From: an uncultured Verrucomicrobia subdivision 3 bacterium
GTDB taxonomy: Bacteria > Verrucomicrobiota > Verrucomicrobiia > Limisphaerales > UBA11358
Length of the DNA stretch: 10,988 nt
Reading direction: 5' to 3'
NCBI GenBank assembly: GCA_903861445.1
Contig: CAIOUK010000079.1
Coordinates: 1 to 10,988, forward strand
Shown: positions 1 through 6,164 of the stretch, piece after piece
Position numbering within the stretch: the first letter of the stretch is position 1
How the letters are laid out: every line of letters starts with the position of its first letter
Made by a program: the position numbers and the translations under genes
The notes under the pieces: model-generated
Databases searched by the model: none
The model's input: only the letters and a program-made list of their open reading frames with translations
What the model was told of the DNA's origin: nothing

Positions 1-36
1 AATCCTCCAGGTCTGGCTTAAATCAATCCTCTATTA

Positions 37-1110
37 ATGTTCCGCGTCATCTTCCATCTCGATATGGACGCTTTCTACGCATCGGTGGAACAGCGTGACG
101 ACCCGAATTTGAGGGGCAAACCAGTGATTGTCGGTTCGCCACCAACGCAAAGAGGTGTGGTGTGTGCCGCTAGTTACGAAGCCAGAAAGTTTGGTGTTCG
201 ATCAGCGTTGCCTAGTTCAACGGCTGCCAGACTCTGTCCCAAAGGTATTTTCGTTCGTCCCAGAATGGATGCCTACCGTGAAGAATCTCATCGAATCATG
301 GAAATCATTTCGAGCACCGGAGCGATTGTGGAGCAGATGTCCGTGGATGAGGCGTATCTCGATATGTCCAGCATTTGCCAAGCTGAAACAATGGCGGCTT
401 CACTGGAAAAGGCTCGGACTCTAGCTGCGGCATTAAAGCAGCGGATTAAAACTGAACGGCATTTGACCGCCACTATCGGAATTGCCTCAAACAAGCTGCT
501 GGCCAAGATTGCGAGCGACCACCAAAAACCAGACGGATTAACGGTAATCACTGACGAACAAAGGGTGCCGTTCTTGAGACCGTTACCAGCGCGAACGATT
601 TATGGCGTGGGCAAAGTCACGGAGCAAGTTCTGAATAAGGTGGGAATCAGCACGATCGGTGATGTGCAAGATTACTCTGGCGATTTGCGGGCACTGGTCG
701 GTTCATTTGGTCCGACGCTGAAGCATTTTGCATTTGGCGAAGATGACCGACCACTGGAGATTGGAGATGAAATCAAAAGCATCAGTGGCGAGGAAACTTT
801 TTTGCAAGACACTGATGACCGGAAGATTTTACGTCGTTGTTTAAAAGAGCAAGCGGCAGACATTGAAAAAAGACTGAAGCATCGGCAATTGGCAGCCCAC
901 ACAGTTCAAGTCAAAGTTCGATACAGCGATTTCACTACGTTGACCCGCCAAATCTCCATGGAAGAACCAATTGTCGAGGCTAATGAAATTTACCGACTCG
1001 CCTGTTTTCTGTTAGCTAGAGAAAAACTGGTTCATCGGCCTCTGCGTCTGCTCGGTCTTGGTGTCAGCAATTTGAGAGAGCCGACGACGCAGCAGTTGGC
1101 GTTGTTTTGA
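37..1110 (+). CDS. dinB: DNA polymerase IV (Y-family translesion polymerase)
   Basis: Y-family polymerase that extends primers past damaged bases with low fidelity in the cytoplasm. The 357-residue length is normal for Pol IV. Visible landmarks are the first metal-binding motif HLDMDAFYASVE (D9, with Y14 at the usual steric-gate position), the ARKFGVRSA finger segment (about 49-57), and the second catalytic motif SVDEAYLD (D104/E105). A helix-hairpin-helix IYGVGKV segment (about 188-194) and a little-finger domain follow. The last five residues are QLALF, a near-ideal sliding-clamp binding peptide, so the protein appears complete and able to dock on the beta clamp. The ATG at 37 is the first start after an in-frame TAA at 19-21, and I see no Shine-Dalgarno sequence before it. 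The next gene begins 86 bases downstream and seems to have its own promoter. No LexA-type box was recognised in the 36 bases visible upstream. Confidence 0.95.
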   Translation: MFRVIFHLDMDAFYASVEQRDDPNLRGKPVIVGSPPTQRGVVCAASYEARKFGVRSALPSSTAARLCPKGIFVRPRMDAYREESHRIMEIISSTGAIVEQMSVDEAYLDMSSICQAETMAASLEKARTLAAALKQRIKTERHLTATIGIASNKLLAKIASDHQKPDGLTVITDEQRVPFLRPLPARTIYGVGKVTEQVLNKVGISTIGDVQDYSGDLRALVGSFGPTLKHFAFGEDDRPLEIGDEIKSISGEETFLQDTDDRKILRRCLKEQAADIEKRLKHRQLAAHTVQVKVRYSDFTTLTRQISMEEPIVEANEIYRLACFLLAREKLVHRPLRLLGLGVSNLREPTTQQLALF

Positions 1111-1174
1111 TCTGTATTTTGCCGACAACGATCGGATACAAAATAAAATTAAAAAAACTTGCGCAATTTTGTTC

Positions 1175-1193
1175 TGCAACTATTGTAGTAACA
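1175..1193 (+). promoter_or_regulatory. Putative Rrf2 autoregulatory operator
   Basis: This is a 19-bp imperfect inverted repeat, TGCAACTATTGTAGTAACA, with 8-base arms around a 3-base centre; 6 of 8 arm positions pair. It ends three bases before the ATG of the Rrf2-family gene. It matches the perfect palindrome at 1636-1654 in 13 of 19 positions with the same spacing. A weak promoter could overlap it: TTGCGC at 1159-1164 and TATTGT at 1181-1186 are separated by 16 bases. A regulator bound here would block transcription of its own gene. The promoter assignment is tentative; the repeat itself is read directly from the sequence. Confidence 0.55.
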
Positions 1194-1196
1194 GTT

Positions 1197-1619
1197 ATGG
1201 CAAACAACCTTCAGTTCTCGATTGCAGTTCACCTGCTGGCTGGGCTGGCCTGCGGGTGTGACCAGAAAGGGATTACGTCCGGCCATCTCGCCGAGAGCGT
1301 GAACACCAGCGCCAGCTTTGTGCGACGGACGCTGGCCAAATTGTCCAAGGCCGGACTCGTAGAGACGGCTACTGGCAAAGCCGGTGCGTGCTGGCTGGCC
1401 AAAGGTGCGAAGAACATTTCGTTGCTGGATATTTACAAGGCCGTGGATGCGCCCAAGGCGTTTACCATCCATGATTATTCCGAGCAGAAAGCGTGTTTTG
1501 TGAGCTGCCACATCAAGACCGCACTGGAAAAAGCACTGACCAAGACGCAGAAGGCGATGGAGTCTAGCCTCGCTGAAATCAGTCTGGCGCAGATCGTTTC
1601 CGACGTGAAGAAAAAGTAA
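1197..1619 (+). CDS. Rrf2-family transcriptional regulator (YwnA-like)
   Basis: A 140-residue winged-helix DNA-binding protein of the Rrf2 family. The pattern is typical: MANNLQFSIAVHLLAGLA at the N-terminus, then the helix-turn-helix around residues 26-55 (LAES, SFVRRTLAKLSKAGLV), the wing with GKAGACWLAKGAKNISLLDIYKAV (60-83), and a C-terminal dimerisation helix with KTQKAMESSL. It lacks the three spaced cysteines of IscR/NsrR cluster-binding members. It has C100 and C104 in CFVSC, where YwnA-like members usually carry a single CPVG-type cysteine, plus C19, C21 and C65. A thiol or electrophile sensor is therefore more likely than an iron-sulphur sensor; this is inference. I chose the ATG at 1197 because the family fold starts there. 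The frame is open upstream only through a TTG at 1107 that overlaps dinB and encodes residues unlike the family. The gene lies directly before the reductase operon and shares an operator type with it. Confidence 0.88.
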   Translation: MANNLQFSIAVHLLAGLACGCDQKGITSGHLAESVNTSASFVRRTLAKLSKAGLVETATGKAGACWLAKGAKNISLLDIYKAVDAPKAFTIHDYSEQKACFVSCHIKTALEKALTKTQKAMESSLAEISLAQIVSDVKKK

Positions 1620-1635
1620 TTTTTTTATCCATTAT

Positions 1636-1654
1636 TGTTACTTGTTAAGTAACA
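1636..1654 (+). promoter_or_regulatory. Perfect 8-3-8 palindrome, putative Rrf2 operator of the reductase operon
   Basis: TGTTACTT-GTT-AAGTAACA is a perfect 8-base inverted repeat with a 3-base centre, lying 41 bases before the ATG of the short-chain reductase gene and 17 bases after the regulator's stop codon. The region around it is AT-rich and is the only plausible promoter for the three downstream genes. The site resembles the imperfect repeat at 1175-1193 before the regulator gene. The arms are A/T-rich, there is no U-tract after it, and a second copy exists, so a protein-binding site is more likely than a terminator. Confidence 0.65.
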
Positions 1655-1695
1655 GATAAACACAAACAAACACCCAAAACAGAAAGAACAAAGTT

Positions 1696-2457
1696 ATGAG
1701 CAACAATACGAAAAAACTCGCAGGCAAAGTCGCTGTCGTCACTGGCGCATCCAAAGGCATCGGTGCAGCCATTGCCGTCAGTCTCGCGGCGGAAGGCACA
1801 GCGGTCGTCGTCAACTATGCCTCCAGTAAAGCTGGCGCGGACAAAGTCGTTGCCGCAATCACCGGCGCGGGCGGGAAGGCGATCGCCGTTCAAGGCGACG
1901 TTTCCAAACAGACGGACATCAACAGATTGTTTTCCGAAACCAAGAACGCCTTTGGCCACGTTGATATTCTGGTGAACAACGCCGGCGTTTACGAATTTGG
2001 TCCGCTGGAAAACGTGACCGAGGAACATTTCCACAAGCAATTCAATTTGAATGTGCTTGGGTTGCTGCTCACCACGAAGGAAGCGGTGAAACATTTTACG
2101 TCCGCCGGTGGTAGCATCGTGAACATTAGCTCCGTGGTTGGCATCAATCCGGCACCCAATGCTTCGGTTTACAGCGGCACCAAAGGTGCGGTAGATGCCA
2201 TCACGAAATCGCTCGCGAAGGAACTCGGCCCGAAAAAGATCCGCGTCAACTCGCTTAACCCCGGCATGATTGAAACGGAAGGCCTGCACACCGCTGGCTT
2301 TCTCGGAACAGATTTTCACAAACAGATCATCGCGCAGACACCGCTGGGACGGATTGGCCAGCCTGTTGATATCGCCAAGGTCGCCGTATTTCTCGCGTCG
2401 GACGATTCTGGTTGGGTCACTGGCGAAACACTTTTGGTTTCCGGCGGCAACCTGTGA
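1696..2457 (+). CDS. Short-chain dehydrogenase/reductase (classical SDR, FabG/glucose-dehydrogenase-like)
   Basis: A 253-residue NAD(P)-dependent oxidoreductase of the classical SDR family, expected to be a cytoplasmic tetramer. The dinucleotide-binding TGASKGIG is at 16-23. The lysine at position 20 and NYASS after the second strand (40-44) favour NADP(H). NNAG is at 94-97, and the catalytic tetrad is N119, S146 (in NISS), Y159 and K163 (YSGTK). The N-P-G motif after the catalytic helix is NSLNPG (185-190), and the C-terminus WVTGETLLVSGG is typical. All key residues are present and the length is normal. The true substrate cannot be read from the sequence. Its place behind an Rrf2-type operator and before a thioredoxin gene suggests reduction of reactive carbonyls or quinones rather than fatty acid synthesis; that is inference. 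It is the first gene of a likely operon, with DUF5069 starting 36 bases after it. Confidence 0.92.
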   Translation: MSNNTKKLAGKVAVVTGASKGIGAAIAVSLAAEGTAVVVNYASSKAGADKVVAAITGAGGKAIAVQGDVSKQTDINRLFSETKNAFGHVDILVNNAGVYEFGPLENVTEEHFHKQFNLNVLGLLLTTKEAVKHFTSAGGSIVNISSVVGINPAPNASVYSGTKGAVDAITKSLAKELGPKKIRVNSLNPGMIETEGLHTAGFLGTDFHKQIIAQTPLGRIGQPVDIAKVAVFLASDDSGWVTGETLLVSGGNL

Positions 2458-2493
2458 AGTCGCAATTAAATTTTACAACTGATTTGAAATTTT

Positions 2494-2955
2494 ATGAGCA
2501 CAACCAACTCCATAATTGATCTCATTCAACGCCCGCCGCGCAGCCCGCGCGTGCGGCTCGGCGGCTATGTTTTACTGCCGCGCATTCTCGACAAAGGTCG
2601 CGCTTCACTCGCTGGCAAACTCGGTGAATATCATTACGGCGGCAAAGGCATGGACCGACACTTTTTCAACTTCGTCGGTCTCGACCACGAAGCTCTGACC
2701 AAAGAAATTTCGAAAGGCGGTGGTGACGGCGAAGTGCTCGCATGGGTTCAAGCCAACGCAAAACATCAGCGCCAGCCGTGGGAAATCGCCGCGTGGAGCG
2801 AGTATCATTTGCAGCGCACGCCGGACAGCGATCACGAGACGCTCACGGATTTCGCGGACGAGGTGAAGAAGTTCAACCCGACACGTGAAGACATCAACAC
2901 TTGGTTCGATCTCCTTGATCTCGACGACTATTGCTCGTTCGGCGGCAAGGCGTGA
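2494..2955 (+). CDS. DUF5069 domain-containing protein
   Basis: A 153-residue soluble protein that I recognise as DUF5069, a family of unknown function common in Verrucomicrobia and Planctomycetes. The family signature is near the N-terminus: DLIQRPPRSPRVRLGGYVLLPR (residues 9-30), followed by LDKGRASLAGKLGEYHYG. There is no signal peptide or membrane segment. The protein is rich in charged residues and Trp, and has a single cysteine close to the C-terminus (CSFGGKA). The conserved basic RPPRSPR stretch and GEYHYG loop could bind a phosphate-bearing ligand, but this is a guess. It sits between the SDR and thioredoxin genes with gaps of 36 and 24 bases, so it is probably co-transcribed with them and under the same Rrf2-type operator. 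No Shine-Dalgarno sequence is visible before its ATG. Confidence 0.85.
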   Translation: MSTTNSIIDLIQRPPRSPRVRLGGYVLLPRILDKGRASLAGKLGEYHYGGKGMDRHFFNFVGLDHEALTKEISKGGGDGEVLAWVQANAKHQRQPWEIAAWSEYHLQRTPDSDHETLTDFADEVKKFNPTREDINTWFDLLDLDDYCSFGGKA

Positions 2956-2979
2956 GCCACAAACAAAATAATTTGAATT

Positions 2980-3312
2980 ATGAAACCGACCATTGAAATA
3001 AATGAGACGAATTTTAAAAGTGAAGTGCTCCAATCCAATCAGCCTGTGCTAGTGGATTTTTGGGCGGAATGGTGCGGGCCGTGCAAAATGCTCGCGCCCG
3101 TGCTTGACGAAATTGCCGTGGAACAAGCTGGTCGTGTGAAGATTGCTAAGGTGAATGTGGATACCAATCCCGCGCTGGCCGCGCGTTTTGGCATTCAATC
3201 CATTCCCACTTTGCTCTATTTTGCAGATGGTGAAGTGCGAGACAAAACCATTGGCGTCGCTGGCAAGCGGGTGATTGTTGCCAAGCTGGAGAAAATTGCC
3301 GTGCCGGTTTGA
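2980..3312 (+). CDS. trxA: Thioredoxin
   Basis: A 110-residue classical cytoplasmic thioredoxin that reduces protein disulfides and is recycled by thioredoxin reductase. The active site WCGPC has its redox cysteines at 32 and 35, the buried aspartate is D26 (VDFWAEW), and the cis-proline is P76 (SIPTL). All have the same numbers as in E. coli thioredoxin 1. NVDTNP (59-64) and the C-terminal GVAGKRVI segment are also typical. No signal peptide is present. It is the last gene of the reductase-DUF5069-thioredoxin run and ends 64 bases before the convergent receiver gene. I find no clear hairpin-plus-U terminator in that gap. Its location behind an Rrf2-type operator suggests a stress-induced copy rather than the sole housekeeping thioredoxin; that is inference. 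Confidence 0.94.
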   Translation: MKPTIEINETNFKSEVLQSNQPVLVDFWAEWCGPCKMLAPVLDEIAVEQAGRVKIAKVNVDTNPALAARFGIQSIPTLLYFADGEVRDKTIGVAGKRVIVAKLEKIAVPV

Positions 3313-3376
3313 TGTTTGGAAAACCGATCAAGCCATGCTCAAGCACGACCATTCAAAAACTGTAGAAATTCAAGTT

Positions 3377-3766
3377 TTATAACACTACTGAATTGAGAGC
3401 CTTCGCCACGGTTCGCAGTAATTGTTCAATTGTGTAAGGTTTATCCAAAACAGTTAGATGCGTGGCATCAATCCGCTGGTAGCTCGCCGAATCATGCTTG
3501 CTGCCGCTCGCGATGATGATGGGAATTTCCGGGCTCATTTTCCGAATAACGTTAAGGGCGGCCAATCCGCTCATGATGGGCATGTCGGTATCGGACACCA
3601 ATAGTTGAATCTCTTTCCGGTGCTCGACAAAAGTTGTGATGCCAGTCAATCCACAGATGGCGGTCACCACCTGATATCCGTAATTCTCCAGCGTGGTTTT
3701 GGTCATCTGCCGCACGGCAGCTTCATCGTCCATGACCAGAATCAATTCGCCGTGGCCGACGGGCAA
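3377..3766 (-). CDS. Receiver (REC) domain, C-terminal piece of the broken hybrid kinase
   Basis: A receiver domain with all key residues: the acidic pair D13/D14 in VMDDE, the phosphoacceptor D59 in VSDTDMP, a conserved Ser in IIASGS, and the Lys in LDKPY near the end. It stays in the same frame as the kinase upstream, with only the TAG at 3851-3853 between them. It is therefore probably the C-terminal domain of a hybrid kinase rather than a free response regulator. The only starts after the TAG are weak (TTG at 3766), with no Shine-Dalgarno sequence. If translated alone it would be a CheY-like single-domain regulator without an output domain. It converges with the thioredoxin gene. Confidence 0.6.
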   Translation of the reverse strand: MPVGHGELILVMDDEAAVRQMTKTTLENYGYQVVTAICGLTGITTFVEHRKEIQLLVSDTDMPIMSGLAALNVIRKMSPEIPIIIASGSKHDSASYQRIDATHLTVLDKPYTIEQLLRTVAKALNSVVL

Positions 3767-3850
3767 AAGTGTTGTCGACGGATTGGCCGGTCCAGTGGAC
3801 GGCGAGGCTGGTAGATAAATTTGAAATTCAGTGCCGCGACCAACTTCGCT

Positions 3851-3853
3851 CTA
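3851..3853 (-). other. In-frame amber codon splitting kinase and receiver
   Basis: The complement of CTA here reads TAG. The codons before it end the kinase frame with FIQV, and the codons after it continue without a shift as SEVGRGTEFQIYLPAS. In this kinase family the missing residue is usually Tyr, so one substitution from TAT or TAC to TAG explains it. Confidence 0.8.
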
Positions 3854-5230
3854 CACTTGGATAAAGCCGTTGTGATGTTTGATTATGCTAGCCACGGTGG
3901 ACAAGCCAAGTCCCATGCCTTGATCTGGCGTCTTGGTGCTGAAGAACGGTTCAAAGATGCGCGGCAGCACTTCGGGTGGAATACCTATACCGGTGTCCGT
4001 GACCGCCAACATCACATAATCGCCAGGCTGCATGTCCGAGGGTAAATTTTTTGCGCCAGCGTTCAACGTCCTATTCTCCGCGTGCAGGGTCAGAATTCCG
4101 CCTTGTGTCATGGCGTCCCGCGCGTTGACGCAAAGATTTAAAATAATCTGGTGCAATTCCGTGGCATCTCCAGAAACATCCCACAGTCGACCACCCGTGC
4201 GGAGGCTGATCGAAATAGATTTGGGAAATGTGTTTCGGACAATCTTGACCATCTCGTTGATCAGTTGTCGCACCGGAATCTGCTGAGTCTGCTGTTTTGA
4301 GCCACGCGCAAAATTTAAAATTTGCCTGACCATGCCCGAACCTCGGTTGGCGCTGGTGCAAATCATGTCGAGAATCTTGTCCCGTTCCGCGTCGTTTTTA
4401 TTTTCCTTGAGGAGCTCGGCGCCGATGATGATTGGCGCCAGCGCGTTGTTGAGGTCGTGCGCGATGCCACCCGCCAATGTGCCTAAACTTTCCATTCGTT
4501 GCGCGCGCAATAACTGGGTTTCGTAATTCTTTTTTTCCGTGATGTCCGTGTTGATGATGAGTAATGATTTTTTATGACCATGCTCATCACGAATTGACGT
4601 GACGCGAACTTGAACAACAACCGTGCGTCCATCCTTCGTGAATTCGGGTAGTTCGCCGGTCCATTCATCGCTATCGTCCATGTTCTTGGCGGCTTCCTTC
4701 GCCTCGGGCGGGATATCGCCGTGAAACAACAATTCTCGAATGTCTTTCCCCATCACCTCCGCCGCACTCCAGCCATAAATTCGTTCCGCGCCTTGATTCC
4801 AATAAATAATTAACTGCTTCATGTTGCAAACAATGATGGCGTCCTGCGCCTTGTCGAGTAACGCTCCCTGCTCGCGGATAATCGCTTCCGCCTGATTGAG
4901 TCGGACACGTTCGGCGGCATTCCGCAACGCCTGATGAATGGCCGCGAGCAGGCGGACTGGCCGCTGCTTGAGCACATAATCCGTTGCCCCATTTTTCAAA
5001 CTATCCACCGCGACATCCTCGCCGATGGTCCCGGAGAAAAAATAAATGGTGTCGCCGGCTGCGTTGACCGCGCCAGCGTCAGTGCGCTCGCGCCATCGTA
5101 TGGCATAACTGGTGGTCAGTGTGGCAGCAGCAGCGGTTTGCACCAAAGCCAGTGCAAAAATCAGGAGCCACACGAATTTCATTGGCAAATTTAGCATCAC
5201 CAACCGATACCGTCTAACGGACTGATCCAC
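3851..5230 (-). CDS. PAS-domain sensor histidine kinase, truncated before the end of the ATPase domain
   Basis: An open frame of 459 residues. Residues 66-110 are the second half of a receiver (SGTIGEDVAV, GATDYVLK). A PAS domain covers about 125-235, with WNQGAERIYGWSAAEVMG and ending in ITEKKNYE. HisKA has its phosphoacceptor H258 in GGIAHDLNNAL. HATPase has the N box NLCVNARDAM (365-374), G1 DTGIGIP (412-418), the F box FEPFFSTK and G2 GMGLGLS (438-444). The frame ends at IQV, about 13 residues short of the usual end of the ATPase domain. Residues 17-36 look like a Sec signal peptide (MKFVWLLIFALALVQTAAAA), which is odd for a protein otherwise starting in a cytoplasmic receiver. The start is uncertain: ATG codons lie at 5197 and 5182, and the frame also opens at 5230. 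Confidence 0.65.
   Translation of the reverse strand: MDQSVRRYRLVMLNLPMKFVWLLIFALALVQTAAAATLTTSYAIRWRERTDAGAVNAAGDTIYFFSGTIGEDVAVDSLKNGATDYVLKQRPVRLLAAIHQALRNAAERVRLNQAEAIIREQGALLDKAQDAIIVCNMKQLIIYWNQGAERIYGWSAAEVMGKDIRELLFHGDIPPEAKEAAKNMDDSDEWTGELPEFTKDGRTVVVQVRVTSIRDEHGHKKSLLIINTDITEKKNYETQLLRAQRMESLGTLAGGIAHDLNNALAPIIIGAELLKENKNDAERDKILDMICTSANRGSGMVRQILNFARGSKQQTQQIPVRQLINEMVKIVRNTFPKSISISLRTGGRLWDVSGDATELHQIILNLCVNARDAMTQGGILTLHAENRTLNAGAKNLPSDMQPGDYVMLAVTDTGIGIPPEVLPRIFEPFFSTKTPDQGMGLGLSTVASIIKHHNGFIQV
5037..5109 (-). other. Out-of-frame receiver remnant and homopolymer frameshift
   Basis: Read on the minus strand one frame away from the kinase, 5109 down to about 5043 gives V-MPYDGASALTLAR followed by TPFIF. 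This is the usual loop-helix-strand passage of a receiver just before SGTIGED. Adding one T to the six-T run at 5042-5037 joins this piece to the kinase frame as TPFIFFSGTIGED. Just upstream, the out-of-frame reading meets a TGA, and no earlier receiver sequence (the acidic pair) is present. Confidence 0.7.
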
Positions 5231-5289
5231 AGCCCATCATAGCAGACCACTACTTAGAGCCGCAGAAAAGTTTGGCTCATTTTTGAAAA

Positions 5290-6135
5290 TCATACTGCAC
5301 GATACGCCTGTCCCACCGACGTCAACGAACCGTCCTCGTTGAACATAGCACAGGGGCCGAGCGCATGGTTATCCGGCTGAGCCGGAAACCAGGCGTAACG
5401 TTCCACAAAATCGCAACGATCCAAGCGGGGCAGTAATTGTTCTATAAACTTCACAATCTGCTCCGGCTGGTATTGATTTTCAGCACGCGATTTAGCCTTC
5501 CAATCACCCACCGCAAATTCCGTGATCCAAAGGGGCCGATTGAACATTTTATGCACCGCCTCCATTTGTTTCATGAACGCGTCCGCATCCAATCCGCCGT
5601 AGGAATGAACCGTCACAAAATCCACCCGCAACTGCTGCTCGTTCACCGCCTTCATAAAATTTTTCATCCAATCCCGGTCGGGATGCACACAGCTCGGACT
5701 GCCTAGGCGGAGACCGGTATCCATGAGCTTAGGCCACAGGGCAAGGGCGTCTTCAACCGTCATGTTCGACTGGTTTTTCTGATCCGGCTCGTTGAAACCC
5801 AGCAGTTGCTGGCATCCCGCCTTTCGCAATTGCTCGCCCACCTTGGCAAATGAGTCGCTAGGTTTGCCTTTCCAAATCATCGGCACAAACTGCACTGCGG
5901 CGGGAAGATTTTCTGGCGGCATGCTGCCCCAGGAATAAAACCAGTTCGCGCCGCATAACTGAAGTTTTTCGCGCCACTGGCTGGCTGGTTTCGTGGTGAT
6001 ACCCAGTCCGCGTTTGGGGTTGGTTATTGTGGACGACTTCAGCACTTGAGTGGCGCAACCGGAAAAAAGGGTTCCCGCTGTCGCCGCCAAGCCGAGTTGG
6101 ATAAAATTCCTGCGATTCATAGAGTCAAATGCCAT
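5290..6135 (-). CDS. Exported GH128-type glycoside hydrolase (Glyco_hydro_cc), possible lipoprotein
   Basis: A 281-residue protein of the Asl1-like catalytic domain family (GH128). Characterised members of that family cleave beta-1,3-glucans. The TIM-barrel signatures are KRGLGITTKP, FYSWG, the general acid/base Glu in GFNEPD (residue 111 counted from the second Met) and the nucleophile Glu in WITEFAVGDW (residue 201). VHSYGG and ERYAWF are also present. The N-terminus has a twin-arginine signal, NRRNFIQLGL, and LFSGC (C22), which could be a lipobox, so the mature enzyme may be anchored to a membrane. The ATG at 6135 has a fair ribosome site (GGTGAG five bases upstream). A second ATG at 6120 matches the start of the paralogue and could be the real one. 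It follows the paralogue by 29 bases and is probably co-transcribed with it. Confidence 0.88.
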   Translation of the reverse strand: MAFDSMNRRNFIQLGLAATAGTLFSGCATQVLKSSTITNPKRGLGITTKPASQWREKLQLCGANWFYSWGSMPPENLPAAVQFVPMIWKGKPSDSFAKVGEQLRKAGCQQLLGFNEPDQKNQSNMTVEDALALWPKLMDTGLRLGSPSCVHPDRDWMKNFMKAVNEQQLRVDFVTVHSYGGLDADAFMKQMEAVHKMFNRPLWITEFAVGDWKAKSRAENQYQPEQIVKFIEQLLPRLDRCDFVERYAWFPAQPDNHALGPCAMFNEDGSLTSVGQAYRAV

Positions 6136-6164
6136 GCGATCTCACCATTAATTTTTGTTAGACG

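Larger units (their letters stand above)
3377..5230 (-). pseudogene. Decayed hybrid sensor histidine kinase (REC-PAS-HisKA-HATPase-REC)
   Basis: One ancestral gene is readable across this span. In order it has a truncated receiver domain, a short coiled linker, a PAS domain, HisKA, HATPase and a C-terminal receiver. Three lesions break it. First, an in-frame TAG (3851-3853) falls in V-stop-SEVGRGTEF, where homologues usually have V-Y-SEVGRGT. The same frame then reads on through SEVGRGTEFQIYLP into the receiver. Second, a run of six T (5037-5042 on the opposite strand as A) appears to lack one base. Upstream of it the receiver continues in another frame as MPYDGASALTLAR and TPFIF (about 5043-5109). 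Third, the first half of that receiver is missing and a signal-peptide-like leader takes its place. Together these point to a pseudogene, although the kinase core remains an open frame of 459 residues. A sequencing error could explain one lesion but hardly all three. Confidence 0.72.

Noticed and set aside
1100..1135. Terminator hairpin after dinB (CGTTGT / ACAACG, and CCGA / TCGG)
   Set aside because: The stems are short, the first has a loop of about 19 bases, and no U-tract follows either.
1107..1196. Upstream extension of the Rrf2 protein to a TTG at 1107
   Set aside because: The extra 30 residues do not resemble the family, overlap the dinB stop codon and run through the promoter/operator region. 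ATG 1197 gives the normal family start.
3313..3376. Bidirectional terminator between thioredoxin and the receiver gene
   Set aside because: Only a 4-base stem around TGCTCAAGCA is present, with no adjacent T-run. It is not enough to call.
5034..5046. Programmed frameshift at the six-T run in the kinase gene
   Set aside because: The codons in the upstream frame (AUU UUU) do not form a good X-XXY-YYZ slippery site, and that frame has a TGA just upstream with no start. A plain base loss is simpler.
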